Source: JAOPZW01 sp963807305
Lineage (GTDB): Bacteria > Actinomycetota > Thermoleophilia > Solirubrobacterales > Solirubrobacteraceae
NCBI GenBank assembly: GCA_963807305.1
Contig: CAWEBN010000017.1
Coordinates: forward strand, 124,001-188,000
Direction of reading: 5' to 3'
DNA: 64,000 nt
The position numbers and the translations under genes were made by a program. Numbering within the stretch: position 1 is the stretch's first letter; each line of letters starts with the position of its first letter. Shown piece by piece: positions 23,879 through 32,056 of the stretch. Under the pieces are notes generated by a model, which searched no databases, was not told the DNA's origin, and worked only from the letters and a program-made list of their open reading frames with translations.

Positions 23879-24952
23879 CTAGCGGGCGCGGATGGTCGAC
23901 GTCGAGCAGGGGGCCTTCTGGCCGCGGACCATGACCTTCAGACGCCCGGCCGTGCGCGCGCGCACGGAGATCTTCGTCTTGCCCTTGCGGTCGGTGCGCG
24001 GGGCCGTCGCGGTGGCGCCCTTGCCGCGGACCATGACGCGCACGCCGGCGACGCGCTGCCCGTTACGGCGCACCGTCGCGCCCAGCTTCGTCCTGCGGCG
24101 CAGGGGGATCGTGCTGCGGCTGAGGCTCACCCGCAGGCAGCCGTTGGGCTGGCTCTTGGTGGCACCGGGCGTCGCGCCGCCGGTGCCTCCGCCGAGCGCG
24201 ATGTGGGTCGGGGTGTCGTCGACCGGCTGGATGACGGGGCCCGTGGTCGCCACCGGCGGGCGGTCGTCCCAGACCGCGACATCGTCGATCGCGCCGCTGA
24301 AGCCGAGGTCGCACGAGCCGCGATAGGTGCCGATGTACAGGCCGGGACTGTCGTGGGTGTACGAGATGGCCGCGGTCGTGGGCGTTCCCGCGCCGACCTG
24401 CGAGCCGTCGATCCATAGCCGCACGCGGTCCCCGTCGTAGGAGCCGATGACGTGGTGCCAGGCGCCGTCCCAGACCGTCGCGGCCGGGACCTCGGGCGAG
24501 ACCGTGTACTCCGCCGCGCTGGAGACATAGAACGCCATGCCCCCGCTCCACGCGGAGTAGAGGCCGTACGAACTGCGATTGCACTCGAGGGAGCCGTTGG
24601 AGAGCACGTAACGCCACTGCCCGGGCGAGCCCGAGCGCAGCACCCACGCGTCGATCGCGAGCCGTCGGGGCTCGAGCAGTCCGGTGTTGGCGATCGAGAC
24701 GTACGATGAGCCGTTGAAGTTCAGGGCGCCGCCGCCGGCGTGACCCGGGATCCATCCGGGATCGGCAGCGTCGGGATCGGGTGCCGCGCCGAGCGTGCCG
24801 GTGTTGGCGTGGCCGGTCGCGTCGGCGGCGACCTGGCCGGTCCCCTCGTCGAGGTTCCACTGCGCGAGCACTGCCGGGTCAGCTGACGCCGATGCCGTGC
24901 ACCACCCGAGGACGGTCACGACGGCTCCCAACAGAATGAATTTCCTGCGCAT
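23879..24952 (-). CDS. secreted LamG-domain protein
   Basis: 357 residues. The start MRRKFILLGAVVTVLG then SASA-D is a Sec signal peptide cut near residue 24. A concanavalin-like LamG domain follows (about 25-230: AQWNLDEGTG, GGALNFNGSSYVSI, LAIDAWVLR, WHHVIGSYDGDRVRLWIDG, SGAIDDVAVWD). The last 100 residues are basic, with an Ig-like or carboxypeptidase-regulatory-like fold (RRRTKLGATVRRNGQRVAGVRV). LamG domains bind carbohydrate or protein at the cell surface. No anchor motif or catalytic domain is seen. Confidence 0.78.
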   Translation of the reverse strand: MRRKFILLGAVVTVLGWCTASASADPAVLAQWNLDEGTGQVAADATGHANTGTLGAAPDPDAADPGWIPGHAGGGALNFNGSSYVSIANTGLLEPRRLAIDAWVLRSGSPGQWRYVLSNGSLECNRSSYGLYSAWSGGMAFYVSSAAEYTVSPEVPAATVWDGAWHHVIGSYDGDRVRLWIDGSQVGAGTPTTAAISYTHDSPGLYIGTYRGSCDLGFSGAIDDVAVWDDRPPVATTGPVIQPVDDTPTHIALGGGTGGATPGATKSQPNGCLRVSLSRSTIPLRRRTKLGATVRRNGQRVAGVRVMVRGKGATATAPRTDRKGKTKISVRARTAGRLKVMVRGQKAPCSTSTIRAR

Positions 24953-24962
24953 TCACTTGAAG

Positions 24963-25095
24963 CTAGCCCACCCGTGCGGGTGGGGCCTCCCCGTTGGGCT
25001 AGGTCGGGTGGGGTGTTTTTCGCACAGTATTCGGTGGCCTGACGGACATAATCCCGCACCTTGCGGGAGTTACTCCCGGCATCTTCGGCCCGCGG
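24963..25095 (-). promoter_or_regulatory. structured leader / intergenic region before the LamG gene
   Basis: Nested stems are visible: CTAGCCCA (24963-24970) with TGGGCTAG (24995-25002), and inside it CCCACCC (24967-24973) with GGGTGGG (24978-24984). On the minus strand this would sit in the 5' leader about 10-50 bases before the LamG start. Further upstream TACTGT is a possible -10 box, and GGGAG-TTA-CTCCC plus a neighbouring GCGGG-type stem follow the stop of the 69-residue gene and may end its transcript. No known riboswitch consensus is recognised. Confidence 0.35.
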
Positions 25096-25305
25096 CTAGC
25101 CGGCCTTCGGGTTGCCGGTCGCCTGCTCGGGGCCGCCCTCGTCATCGTGCGAGGTGTCCGGCGCGTCTGGCGAGGACCGGCTGTCGCCCGCCTCGGCGGA
25201 GCCGGGGCCCGCATCCGGGTGCGGGCCCTCCTCGGCGTTCTGCTCGCTGACGCCGGTCCGGCGCGGGTCTTCGGTGGGGACGGGGTCGTCGCGTTCTTCG
25301 GCCAT
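25096..25305 (-). CDS. small acidic hydrophilic protein of unknown function
   Basis: 69 residues, rich in Asp, Glu, Pro, Gly and Ser, with no hydrophobic core, so probably disordered. It begins MAEERDDPVPTEDPRRTG and ends EGGPEQATGNPKAG. The biased but non-repetitive composition, ATG start and independent position between dinB and the LamG gene argue for a real gene; short proteins ending in similar GNPKAG tails are, to my memory, common in related actinobacteria. No function can be given. Confidence 0.5.
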   Translation of the reverse strand: MAEERDDPVPTEDPRRTGVSEQNAEEGPHPDAGPGSAEAGDSRSSPDAPDTSHDDEGGPEQATGNPKAG

Positions 25306-25341
25306 GCCGATGGCCTACCCGGCCACGATGGATCGGGAGCC

Positions 25342-26526
25342 TCAGTCTGGCAGCAGCGGCACCTGCTGACCCTGATCGCGCCCGAGCAGCACCGCCCGGG
25401 TGATGGCCGTCACGCCGAAGCGGTCGCGCACGCTGTCGAGCGCCTCGTCGATCGCGTGCCGGCGCTCGAAGGCGAAGACGAGCTGGACGTCGGCGGCCTC
25501 CTCGAGGTTGGTGAGGGCGATGCCCAGCAGCGTCAGGCCCTGGCGCTCGATCGTCGGCGCGGCCGCCGCGAGCAGGGCTCGCGCCGTGGCGAGGATGGGC
25601 TCGGTCTGCTGGGTGGCGTGGGGGAGGGTGTGCGACCGGGTCGCGCGCGTGAAGTCGTGGAAGCGCAGGCGCAGCACCACGGTCCGGCACACGCGCTGGG
25701 CGGCGCGCAGCCGGCGTGCGATGCGGTCGACGATCCCGACCAGGACGGCATCGAGCTCCTCGGGCGAACGCCGCCGGCGCCCGAGCGCGTGCTGCGTGCC
25801 CATGGAGCGCCGGCGGACGCCGACCCTGACAGGCCTCGGATCGCGGTTGCGGGCCAGCGCGTGGAGCTTGCGCCCTGCGGCTCGGCCGACGAGTGCGACG
25901 AGCGCCGGCTCGGCCAGCCCGGCGACCTCGCCGACGCTCGTGATCCCCTGGTCGCGTAGCTTGGCCGACGTGACGGGCCCCACGCCCCACAGGCGCTCGA
26001 CAGGCAGCAGGTGCAGGAAGGCGAGCTCGCCCGCGGGCGGCACCACCAGCAGGCCGTCGGGCTTGGCCACCCCGCTGGCCACCTTGGCCAGGAACTTCGT
26101 GCGCGCCACGCCGACCGTGATGGGCAGGCCGACACGCTCGAGGACCCGGCGCCGTAGCCGGATGGCGATGTCCATCGGCGGCCCCGCGATCCGCTGGAGC
26201 CCGCGCACGTCGAGGAAGGCCTCGTCGATCGAGAGGCCCTCCACCAGCGGAGAGGTGTCCGCGAAGATCTCGAACACCGCCCTGCTCGCCTCCGAGTAGG
26301 CCGACATCCGCGGCGAGACCACGACCGCCTGCGGGCACAGCCGTCGCGCCACTGCGCCGCCCATCGCCGTGCGCACGCCGCGGCGCTTGGCCTCGTAGCT
26401 CGCCGCGAGGACGACGCCGCCGCCGACGATGACCGGTCGGCCGCGCAGCCGCGGGTCGTCGCGCTGCTCGACCGAGGCATAGAACGAGTCGAGGTCCGCG
26501 TGCAGGATGGTGACGTCACTCGACAC
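25342..26526 (-). CDS. dinB: DNA polymerase IV (Y-family translesion polymerase)
   Basis: 394 residues. The catalytic acidic residues are D11 in ILHADLDSFYASVE and D101/E102 in LSIDEAFLDV. Other signatures are YEAKRRGVRTAM, TVGVARTKFLAKVASG(V)AKPDG, LWGVGPVTSAKL (helix-hairpin-helix) and a little-finger domain. No C-terminal beta-clamp motif is obvious. It copies past DNA lesions at the cost of fidelity. The GTG start at 26526 directly touches an SOS box, so LexA control is almost certain. Confidence 0.94.
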   Translation of the reverse strand: MSSDVTILHADLDSFYASVEQRDDPRLRGRPVIVGGGVVLAASYEAKRRGVRTAMGGAVARRLCPQAVVVSPRMSAYSEASRAVFEIFADTSPLVEGLSIDEAFLDVRGLQRIAGPPMDIAIRLRRRVLERVGLPITVGVARTKFLAKVASGVAKPDGLLVVPPAGELAFLHLLPVERLWGVGPVTSAKLRDQGITSVGEVAGLAEPALVALVGRAAGRKLHALARNRDPRPVRVGVRRRSMGTQHALGRRRRSPEELDAVLVGIVDRIARRLRAAQRVCRTVVLRLRFHDFTRATRSHTLPHATQQTEPILATARALLAAAAPTIERQGLTLLGIALTNLEEAADVQLVFAFERRHAIDEALDSVRDRFGVTAITRAVLLGRDQGQQVPLLPD

Positions 26527-26539
26527 GAACAGATGTTCG
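26526..26539 (-). promoter_or_regulatory. LexA-binding SOS box overlapping the dinB start
   Basis: CGAACAGATGTTCG is a perfect match to the Gram-positive/actinobacterial SOS consensus CGAACRNRYGTTYG. It ends on the first base of the dinB GTG codon, so LexA would block a message that starts at or just before the start codon. Confidence 0.85.
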
Positions 26540-26557
26540 CATCTCGTGCGGCGGAAG

Positions 26558-26782
26558 TCAGGCGCTGCGGTTCGCGCGCGAGCGGCGCCAGTACACGAAC
26601 GTGCCCAGCGCCTCGGTCGCCAGGGCGAGGACGATCAGCGCCCACGCGAAGTAGAAGGCCACGCCGCGGACATCGACGATCAGCAGCATGGTCAGCCCCG
26701 TGATGACGGCGACGGCCCGGACGAGGAACTGCCATGGGGGCGCTGACGACGCTCGGGGGCCGGGGCCTCCTCCAGATGACAC
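26558..26782 (-). CDS. small membrane protein with two transmembrane helices
   Basis: 74 residues from GTG 26782. A short Gly/Pro-rich N-terminus is followed by two hydrophobic helices (VRAVAVITGLTMLLIVDV and AFYFAWALIVLALATEALG) and a basic tail YWRRSRANRSA, so both ends are probably inside. The stop is 32 bases before the dinB start on the same strand, hence co-transcription with dinB is possible, although the SOS box suggests dinB also has its own promoter. The family is unknown. Confidence 0.55.
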   Translation of the reverse strand: MSSGGGPGPRASSAPPWQFLVRAVAVITGLTMLLIVDVRGVAFYFAWALIVLALATEALGTFVYWRRSRANRSA

Positions 26783-26861
26783 GTCAGGCCGGCGCCTCGG
26801 GCTCGATGACGAAAAGCGTATCGCTCGCGACGATCGGCCCGCCCGTGCTAGGAACCCCGCC

Positions 26862-26951
26862 ATGACCGAGATCGTTCTCACCGGGCGGGTGCCCCGCCAG
26901 GAGCGGATGCGCGCGGTGCACGAAGCGCACCTGGCCGAGGCCGCGTCGTGA
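26862..26951 (+). CDS. 29-residue leader peptide coupled to the metallophosphoesterase gene
   Basis: ATG 26862 opens a short frame (MTEIVLTGRVPRQERMRAVH and nine more residues) whose TGA overlaps the GTG start of the next gene as GTGA. The same overlap style is used by real gene pairs throughout this window, which suggests the frame is translated and feeds ribosomes to the phosphoesterase. It may equally be a remnant or a chance frame. Confidence 0.4.
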   Translation: MTEIVLTGRVPRQERMRAVHEAHLAEAAS

Positions 26952-28054
26952 AGTTGTTCAAGCGGGCCGCCGAGCTCGATCAGGGCGAGTACGACGAGAA
27001 GGTGGCCGCCGGCCTGGACCGGGCCTTCGCGGGCGCCGGCACTCGCGACGTCCAGCTCTCCCGGTTGCGGGTCGTCATCCTCTCGGACCTGCACCGCGGC
27101 GCCCGCGACGGCGCCGATGACTTCCAGGGCTGCGAGCCGGCCTACAGCGCGGCGCTCGGGTGGTACCTCGAGCGCGGCTACGAGCTCTACCTCCTGGGCG
27201 ACGTCGAGGAGCTGTGGGAGAACGACATCGGCGAGGTGCTGCCCCGCTACAGCGCGTGCACGGAGCTCGAGAAGGCGTTCATGGACGGGCCCGGCCTGAC
27301 GCGTTTCTTCGGCAACCACGACAGCGACTGGCGCAACGGCGGGAAGGTCAAGAAGCACCTCGACCCGCTGCTCCCCGGCATCGAGGTGCTCGAGGCGCTG
27401 AAGCTCAGGGTCCTCGACGGCGACACGCCGCTCGGCCTGCTCTTCCTGGTCCACGGCCACCAGGGGATCGACCTCAGCGATCGCGGCTCGGGGCTCTCGC
27501 GCCTGGTCCTGCGCTGGGTCTGGCGCCAGATCCAGAACCGCCTGGGCTGGGTGTCGACGACGCCGGCCGCCGACTACGACCTGCGCGCGAAGCACGACAT
27601 CGCGATGTTCCGCTGGAGCCGGAGGCAGGCGCTGGCCGCGCCGGCCGACCGGCGCGCGGCGATGATCGCCGGCCACACGCACCACCCGGTCTTCCCCGAC
27701 CATCCGCCGCCGGTCCCGGGCGCCGGCGACGCGAACGCCCTGCGGGCCAGGCTCGACGAGGCGCGGGGGCGTGGCGCGGGCGCCGACGAGGTCGCCCCGC
27801 TGCACGCCGAGCTCGAGCGGATCCTCGCCCTCGGGCGTCGCGCGCCCTACACGCCGCCGGCCATCGACCCGCCGACGTACTTCAACACCGGGTGCTGCTG
27901 CTTCCCCGACCGCGACGTCACCGGCCTGGAGATCGCCGACGGCGAGGTCACCCTGGTGCGCTGGCTCGACGACGCGGGGGAGGCGCGGCCCAAGCAGCTC
28001 GCGCCTCCCATCCCGCTCGCTGACCTCTTCGCCCGCCTCAGGGGAGCAGCGTGA
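26948..28054 (+). CDS. calcineurin-like metallophosphoesterase
   Basis: 368 residues. All metal-binding blocks of the family are present in order: LSDLHRGARDG near residue 45, YLLGDVEELWE near residue 80, FFGNHDSDWR near residue 118, LVHGHQG near residue 165 and AGHTHHP near residue 240. An insertion rich in Arg and charged residues lies between 255 and 300, and a cluster NTGCCCFPDRDVTGLEI follows. It is cytosolic with no signal peptide. The substrate (nucleotide, phospholipid headgroup or protein) cannot be told. GTG 26948 is coupled to the 29-residue frame; its end overlaps the convergent secreted-protein gene by 17 bases. Confidence 0.85.
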   Translation: MKLFKRAAELDQGEYDEKVAAGLDRAFAGAGTRDVQLSRLRVVILSDLHRGARDGADDFQGCEPAYSAALGWYLERGYELYLLGDVEELWENDIGEVLPRYSACTELEKAFMDGPGLTRFFGNHDSDWRNGGKVKKHLDPLLPGIEVLEALKLRVLDGDTPLGLLFLVHGHQGIDLSDRGSGLSRLVLRWVWRQIQNRLGWVSTTPAADYDLRAKHDIAMFRWSRRQALAAPADRRAAMIAGHTHHPVFPDHPPPVPGAGDANALRARLDEARGRGAGADEVAPLHAELERILALGRRAPYTPPAIDPPTYFNTGCCCFPDRDVTGLEIADGEVTLVRWLDDAGEARPKQLAPPIPLADLFARLRGAA

Positions 28055-28487
28055 TATCGACGTCGGTCTGGCCGTTGCCGTGGTCGGTCACGAGCGCGGT
28101 GCCGCGCGCGCCGTTGTAGGCGCCGGTCCCGCCGGTGACCGCCACGGGCGTCTTGTTGGCGCGCTCGGGCAGCATGCCCTGGACGGTCAGCGTGCCCTTC
28201 GAGAGCTGGACCTGGATCGTGCACAGGATCTGGGGCTTGCCGACGATGGTGCAGACCCCGCGGTCAAAGCCGGTGTCGTCGCCTGAGATCCTGTCGCCGA
28301 AGCCGATGCGGTCGCCCAGCCGCGGTGCGCCCTTCGGCATGAAGCCGGCGTTCTTCTGCGACGTGCTGACGAGGTGCAGCGATGCGGCCGGCGTCTGTGC
28401 CGATCCCGCGCCGGCCATGAGCGCGGCGGTGGCGAGTGCGGCGACGGCGCCGGCGCCGAGGCCGAGGGTAAGGCGGGTCTTCATGTG
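28038..28487 (-). CDS. secreted allene-oxide-cyclase/dirigent-like beta-barrel protein
   Basis: 149 residues. The signal peptide LGLGAGAVAALATAALMAGAG ends near AQTPA. The body has the pattern seen in bacterial proteins with an AOC-barrel-like fold: GDRIGFGDRI, CTIVGKPQILCTIQVQLSKG, and the hallmark AVTGGTGAYNGARGTA followed by DVDITLL. The function of such bacterial exported barrels is not established. AGGAGG stands before ATG 28487. It is divergent from the sensor kinase gene. Confidence 0.68.
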   Translation of the reverse strand, partial: HMKTRLTLGLGAGAVAALATAALMAGAGSAQTPAASLHLVSTSQKNAGFMPKGAPRLGDRIGFGDRISGDDTGFDRGVCTIVGKPQILCTIQVQLSKGTLTVQGMLPERANKTPVAVTGGTGAYNGARGTALVTDHGNGQTDVDITLLP

Positions 28488-28560
28488 AATCCTCCTGCGG
28501 TGGTCGGTGAACTGACGGCGAGCACCGTAAGAGCGCACGGGCGCGATGTCGTCGGGCCCG

Positions 28561-28652
28561 CGGGAGATCTCGAGCTCTCCCGAACGGACGATCTTCCGCG
28601 GCCTCATATCCCCCGTTCGGGAGATGAAAGGGCCGCCGCCCGGCGTTAGCGT
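28561..28652 (+). promoter_or_regulatory. operator-like repeats and leaderless promoter of the two-component genes
   Basis: Three copies of a 7-base half-site occur: CGGGAGA at 28561, TCTCCCG at 28576 and CGGGAGA at 28618. The second and third are part of a 12-bp perfect inverted repeat, TCTCCCGAACGG (28576-28587) against 28613-28624. Downstream TAGCGT (28647-28652) fits TAnnnT and lies seven bases before GTG 28660, the spacing of a leaderless message. Autoregulation by the NarL-type regulator is plausible. Confidence 0.45.
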
Positions 28653-28659
28653 CCGCACT

Positions 28660-29796
28660 GTGAAGCGCTTTCCCAGCGGCGAGAAGCTCGACCGGATCGT
28701 GGCCGCCGGCCTCGTGGTGGCGGGCGAGCTCCAGGTCTGGTTCGGCAACACCGTCCCCGGGCCCAGGGGCGTGGCGGCGCTGCTCATGCTCCTCATGACC
28801 GCACCGGTCGCCGTGCGGCGGCGCTGGCCGCTCGCGGCCGGCTCGGTCGTGCTCGGCGCCACCGCCGCACTCGCCCTCGTCGCCGGCTACTCGACGGCCC
28901 TCGCGCAGGGCATCGGCTGGCTGTGCGCGCTCTACGCCATCGCCGTCTGGACCGACACGCGGCGCTTCCTGGCGGGCATCGGCGTGCTCGTCGTCACCAA
29001 CCTCGTGTCGCTCGCCGGCCCGCACGCGAAGGTCGGCAGCGTCGCGATCTTCACCTGGGCCCCGATCCTCGCGATGGTCCTCGTTCGCGGCGCCGTCCGC
29101 GGCCGCGAGCTGCGCGCCGACGCGCTCGCTGCGCGCGCCGAGCTGCTCGAGCGCGAGCACGAGCTGCGCGCCAATGAGGCGGTCGCCGAGGAGCGCGCAC
29201 GGATCGCACGCGAGCTGCACGACCTCGTGGCCCACAACGTCAGCGTCATGGTCGTCCAGGCCGGCGCCGAGCGCCACGCCCTGGGTCCCGAGCAGGACTC
29301 GACCCGCGAGACGCTCGCCTCGATCGAGCAGGCCGGGCGCCAGGCGCTGGTCGAGGCGCGCCGGCTGCTGGGCATGCTGCGGCGCAAGGACGACGGCTCC
29401 GAGCTCGAGCCTCAGCCGAGCGTCGATCACATCGATGTCCTCGTCGAGCAGATCGAGCGGGCCGGGCTGCCGGTCACGGTCGCCGTCGAGGGCGAGCCGG
29501 CGCCGCTCCCGGCCGGCCTCGACCTGTGCGCCTATCGGATCGTGCAGGAGGGCCTGACCAACGCGCTCAAGCACGCCGGGCCCGCGCACGCCGAGGTCGT
29601 GCTGCGATACGCGCCGCGCGCGCTCGATGTCGAGGTCCGCGACGACGGCCGCGGCCCGTCGCACGTCAACGGCGACGGATCGGGTCACGGGCTGGTCGGG
29701 ATGCGCGAGCGCGTCGCGCTCTATGGAGGCCGCCTGGAGACGGGTGCGCGCGAGGGCGGCGGCTTCGAGATCCACGCGCACCTGCCGCTGGCGTGA
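28660..29796 (+). CDS. NarL-type sensor histidine kinase
   Basis: 378 residues. About five hydrophobic helices fill residues 12-145. A linker helix then leads into the HisKA_3 dimerisation domain with the phospho-accepting His187 (ARELHDLVAHNVSVMVVQAG) and a HATPase_c domain (YRIVQEGLTNALKHAGPAHA near residue 295, DVEVRDDGRGPS, GHGLVGMRERVALYGG). There is no large extracellular domain, so the signal is probably sensed in or near the membrane. GTG 28660 is chosen from the leaderless promoter spacing. It is coupled to the response regulator by a GTGA overlap. Confidence 0.92.
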   Translation: MKRFPSGEKLDRIVAAGLVVAGELQVWFGNTVPGPRGVAALLMLLMTAPVAVRRRWPLAAGSVVLGATAALALVAGYSTALAQGIGWLCALYAIAVWTDTRRFLAGIGVLVVTNLVSLAGPHAKVGSVAIFTWAPILAMVLVRGAVRGRELRADALAARAELLEREHELRANEAVAEERARIARELHDLVAHNVSVMVVQAGAERHALGPEQDSTRETLASIEQAGRQALVEARRLLGMLRRKDDGSELEPQPSVDHIDVLVEQIERAGLPVTVAVEGEPAPLPAGLDLCAYRIVQEGLTNALKHAGPAHAEVVLRYAPRALDVEVRDDGRGPSHVNGDGSGHGLVGMRERVALYGGRLETGAREGGGFEIHAHLPLA

Positions 29797-30455
29797 GCAC
29801 GCGGGTCCTCATCGCCGACGACCAGGCGCTCGTCCGTGCGGGCTTTCGCAAGCTGCTCGAGTCGGCGCCCGGCATCGAGGTCGTCGGGGAGGCGTCCGAC
29901 GGGCGCGAGGCCGTCGACCAGGCGCGGCGCCTGCGCCCGTCGATCGTCCTCATGGACATCCGCATGCCGCGCCTGGACGGCATCGAGGCGACGCGCCGGC
30001 TGACCGGCTCCGACGGCGACGCGATCCGCGTCCTCATCCTCACCACCTTCGGCCTCGACGACTACGTCTACGACGCGCTGCGCGCCGGCGCCAGCGGCTT
30101 CATGCTCAAGGACGCGCCGCCCGAGGAGCTGCTCGCCGCCATCGAGGTCGTCGCGCGCGGCGACGCGCTGATCGCGCCCGCCGTAACGCGCTCGGTCATC
30201 GAGGAGTTCGTGCGCCGCTCACCGGCGCAGAGCCCGCCGCCGCCCTTGCTCGACGAGCTCACCGCCCGCGAGCGCGAGGTGCTCGAGCTGCTCGCGCGCG
30301 GGCTGTCGAACGCCGAGATCGCCGAGCGTCTCGTGGTCAGCGACGGGACGGTCAAGACCCACGTCGCGCACGTGCTCTCGAAGCTCGGCGTGCGCGACCG
30401 CGTGCAGGCCGTGATCCTCGCCTACGAATCGGGCGTCATCACGCCCGGGCACTAG
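29793..30455 (+). CDS. NarL/FixJ-family response regulator
   Basis: 220 residues. The receiver domain RVLIADDQALVRAGFRKLLE has D55 in IVLMDIRMP as the phosphorylation site and the usual switch residues (LTTFG, FMLKDA). The C-terminal LuxR-type HTH runs LTAREREVLELLARGLSN then EIAERLVVSDGTVKTHVAHV. It is the partner of the kinase encoded just before. The half-sites at 28561-28624 are candidate targets. Confidence 0.95.
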   Translation: MSTRVLIADDQALVRAGFRKLLESAPGIEVVGEASDGREAVDQARRLRPSIVLMDIRMPRLDGIEATRRLTGSDGDAIRVLILTTFGLDDYVYDALRAGASGFMLKDAPPEELLAAIEVVARGDALIAPAVTRSVIEEFVRRSPAQSPPPPLLDELTAREREVLELLARGLSNAEIAERLVVSDGTVKTHVAHVLSKLGVRDRVQAVILAYESGVITPGH

Positions 30456-30538
30456 AGGTACCGCAGGCGGCACAGACGGCGAAGCCGCCGCGCACGCCGC
30501 CGGAGGTGGGTCCCGGTCGCGACAGCGACTCGGTCTCC

Positions 30539-32056
30539 CTAGAACAGGTGGGTGAGCGAGCGCCCGGCGTCGACGGCCAGGTTGAACAGCGGCGAGGGCA
30601 CGATCCCGAAGAAGAGCGTGGCCGCGCCGCAGAGGAGCGCCACGAACCACGTCTCGACCTCGATCCGGGGCGTGTCGGCCTCGGCCGAGCCGCCGGCCAG
30701 CGCGGGCCGTCCGGAGCTCTGCAGCGCGGTCCCGGCCACGGGCGCCTCGGCCATCCACATCGCGGCGATGACCTTCAGGTAGTAGGCGAGGGAGATCATC
30801 GAGCCGATGACGATGACGACGCCGAGCCACGCGTAGTCGCCGTCGATGGCCGCGTCGATCAAATAGAACTTGCCGATGAAGCCGGCGGTGGCCGGGATGC
30901 CCGCCAGGCCGAGCATGGCCAGGGTCATCGCCACCGCCAGCAGGGGACGCTGGACGCCGAGCCCCTGGACGGAGGCGATGTCGTCGCCCAGGCCCGTCTC
31001 GCGCTCGCGGATGACGATGACCGCGAAGGCGGCCAGGTTCATGATCAGGTAGACGCCGAGGTAGAAGACCGTCGCCTGCACGCCGAGGCGCGTGGCGACC
31101 ACGACGCCGGCCAGCATGTAGCCGGCCTGCGCGACCGATGACCACGCCATCAGGCGCTTGAGCGAGCTCTGGCCCAGCGCCCCGACGTTGCCCACGACGA
31201 TGGTGATGGTGGCGAGCACGGCCAGCGCGGGCGCCCAGTCGGCGCTGGCGTCGAGCAGCGCCACGTCGAAGAGGCGCAGGAAGGCGCCGAAGGCCGCCGC
31301 CTTGGTGGCCACGGCCATGAAGGCGGTGACCGGCGTCGGGGCGCCCTCGTAGACGTCGGGCGTCCACTGGTGGAAGGGGGCCACCGAGGCCTTGAAGGCG
31401 AGGCCGACCATGCTCAGGGCGATGCCGGTGAGCAGCAGCGGATCGGTGACCACGTCGCCCGTCGCGCGCGCGATGCCCGAGAAGTCCGTCGAGCCCGTCG
31501 CCCCGTAGATGAAGGCCAGGCCGTAGAGCAGGGTGGCCGAGCCGACCGAGCCGATGATGAGGTACTTCAGCCCGGCCTCGAGCGAGGTCGCGCGGCGCAT
31601 CTCGGTCGCGCACAGCACGTAGAGCGGGATCGACAACAGCTCGAGCCCGAGGAACACCGTCACCAGGTTCTGCGCGGCGACGAGCACCCACATGCCCGCG
31701 GCCGAGGTCAGCATGAGCGCGAAGTACTCGCCGTGCGCCGCCTCGCGGGGGGCCACCGCGCGCCACGACAGCAGCACGGCGGCCGCGCCGCCGGCGCAGA
31801 AGACGAACGAGAGCACGATCGTCAGGTCGTCGAGGCGCAGCGCGCCGGCCACGAGGTCCTTCTGGGCGCCGAGCTGCCAGATCCCCAGGCCGATGGCGGC
31901 GAGGAAGCCCACCAGCGCGAGCAGCGGCACGAGCACCTCGCGCACCGCGCGCGGGCGCAGCAGCCCGATCAGGAGCACGAGGGTGGCGGCGCCCAGCAGC
32001 GCCAGCAGCGGCGACAGCCCGGCCCAGTCGATGTGCGGACCCTTGGGCGTCGTCAT
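30539..32056 (-). CDS. nuoN: NADH-quinone oxidoreductase subunit N
   Basis: 505 residues with about 14 membrane helices, one of the three antiporter-like proton-pumping subunits of complex I. It carries the antiporter core GLELLSIPLYVLCATEMRR, LKASVAPFHQWTPDVYEGAPTPV-type loop (here FKASVAPFHQW) and LMAWSSVAQAGYML. It is the last gene of the nuo operon; ATG 32056 overlaps the nuoM stop as ATGA. About 80 bases without a gene separate it from the convergent response regulator gene, with a GGCGGC/GCCGCC stem that could end transcription. Confidence 0.95.
   Translation of the reverse strand: MTTPKGPHIDWAGLSPLLALLGAATLVLLIGLLRPRAVREVLVPLLALVGFLAAIGLGIWQLGAQKDLVAGALRLDDLTIVLSFVFCAGGAAAVLLSWRAVAPREAAHGEYFALMLTSAAGMWVLVAAQNLVTVFLGLELLSIPLYVLCATEMRRATSLEAGLKYLIIGSVGSATLLYGLAFIYGATGSTDFSGIARATGDVVTDPLLLTGIALSMVGLAFKASVAPFHQWTPDVYEGAPTPVTAFMAVATKAAAFGAFLRLFDVALLDASADWAPALAVLATITIVVGNVGALGQSSLKRLMAWSSVAQAGYMLAGVVVATRLGVQATVFYLGVYLIMNLAAFAVIVIRERETGLGDDIASVQGLGVQRPLLAVAMTLAMLGLAGIPATAGFIGKFYLIDAAIDGDYAWLGVVIVIGSMISLAYYLKVIAAMWMAEAPVAGTALQSSGRPALAGGSAEADTPRIEVETWFVALLCGAATLFFGIVPSPLFNLAVDAGRSLTHLF

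Noticed and set aside
24963..25095. c-di-GMP or other known riboswitch before the LamG gene
   Set aside because: Strong stems exist but no conserved aptamer sequence of any class I know can be matched.
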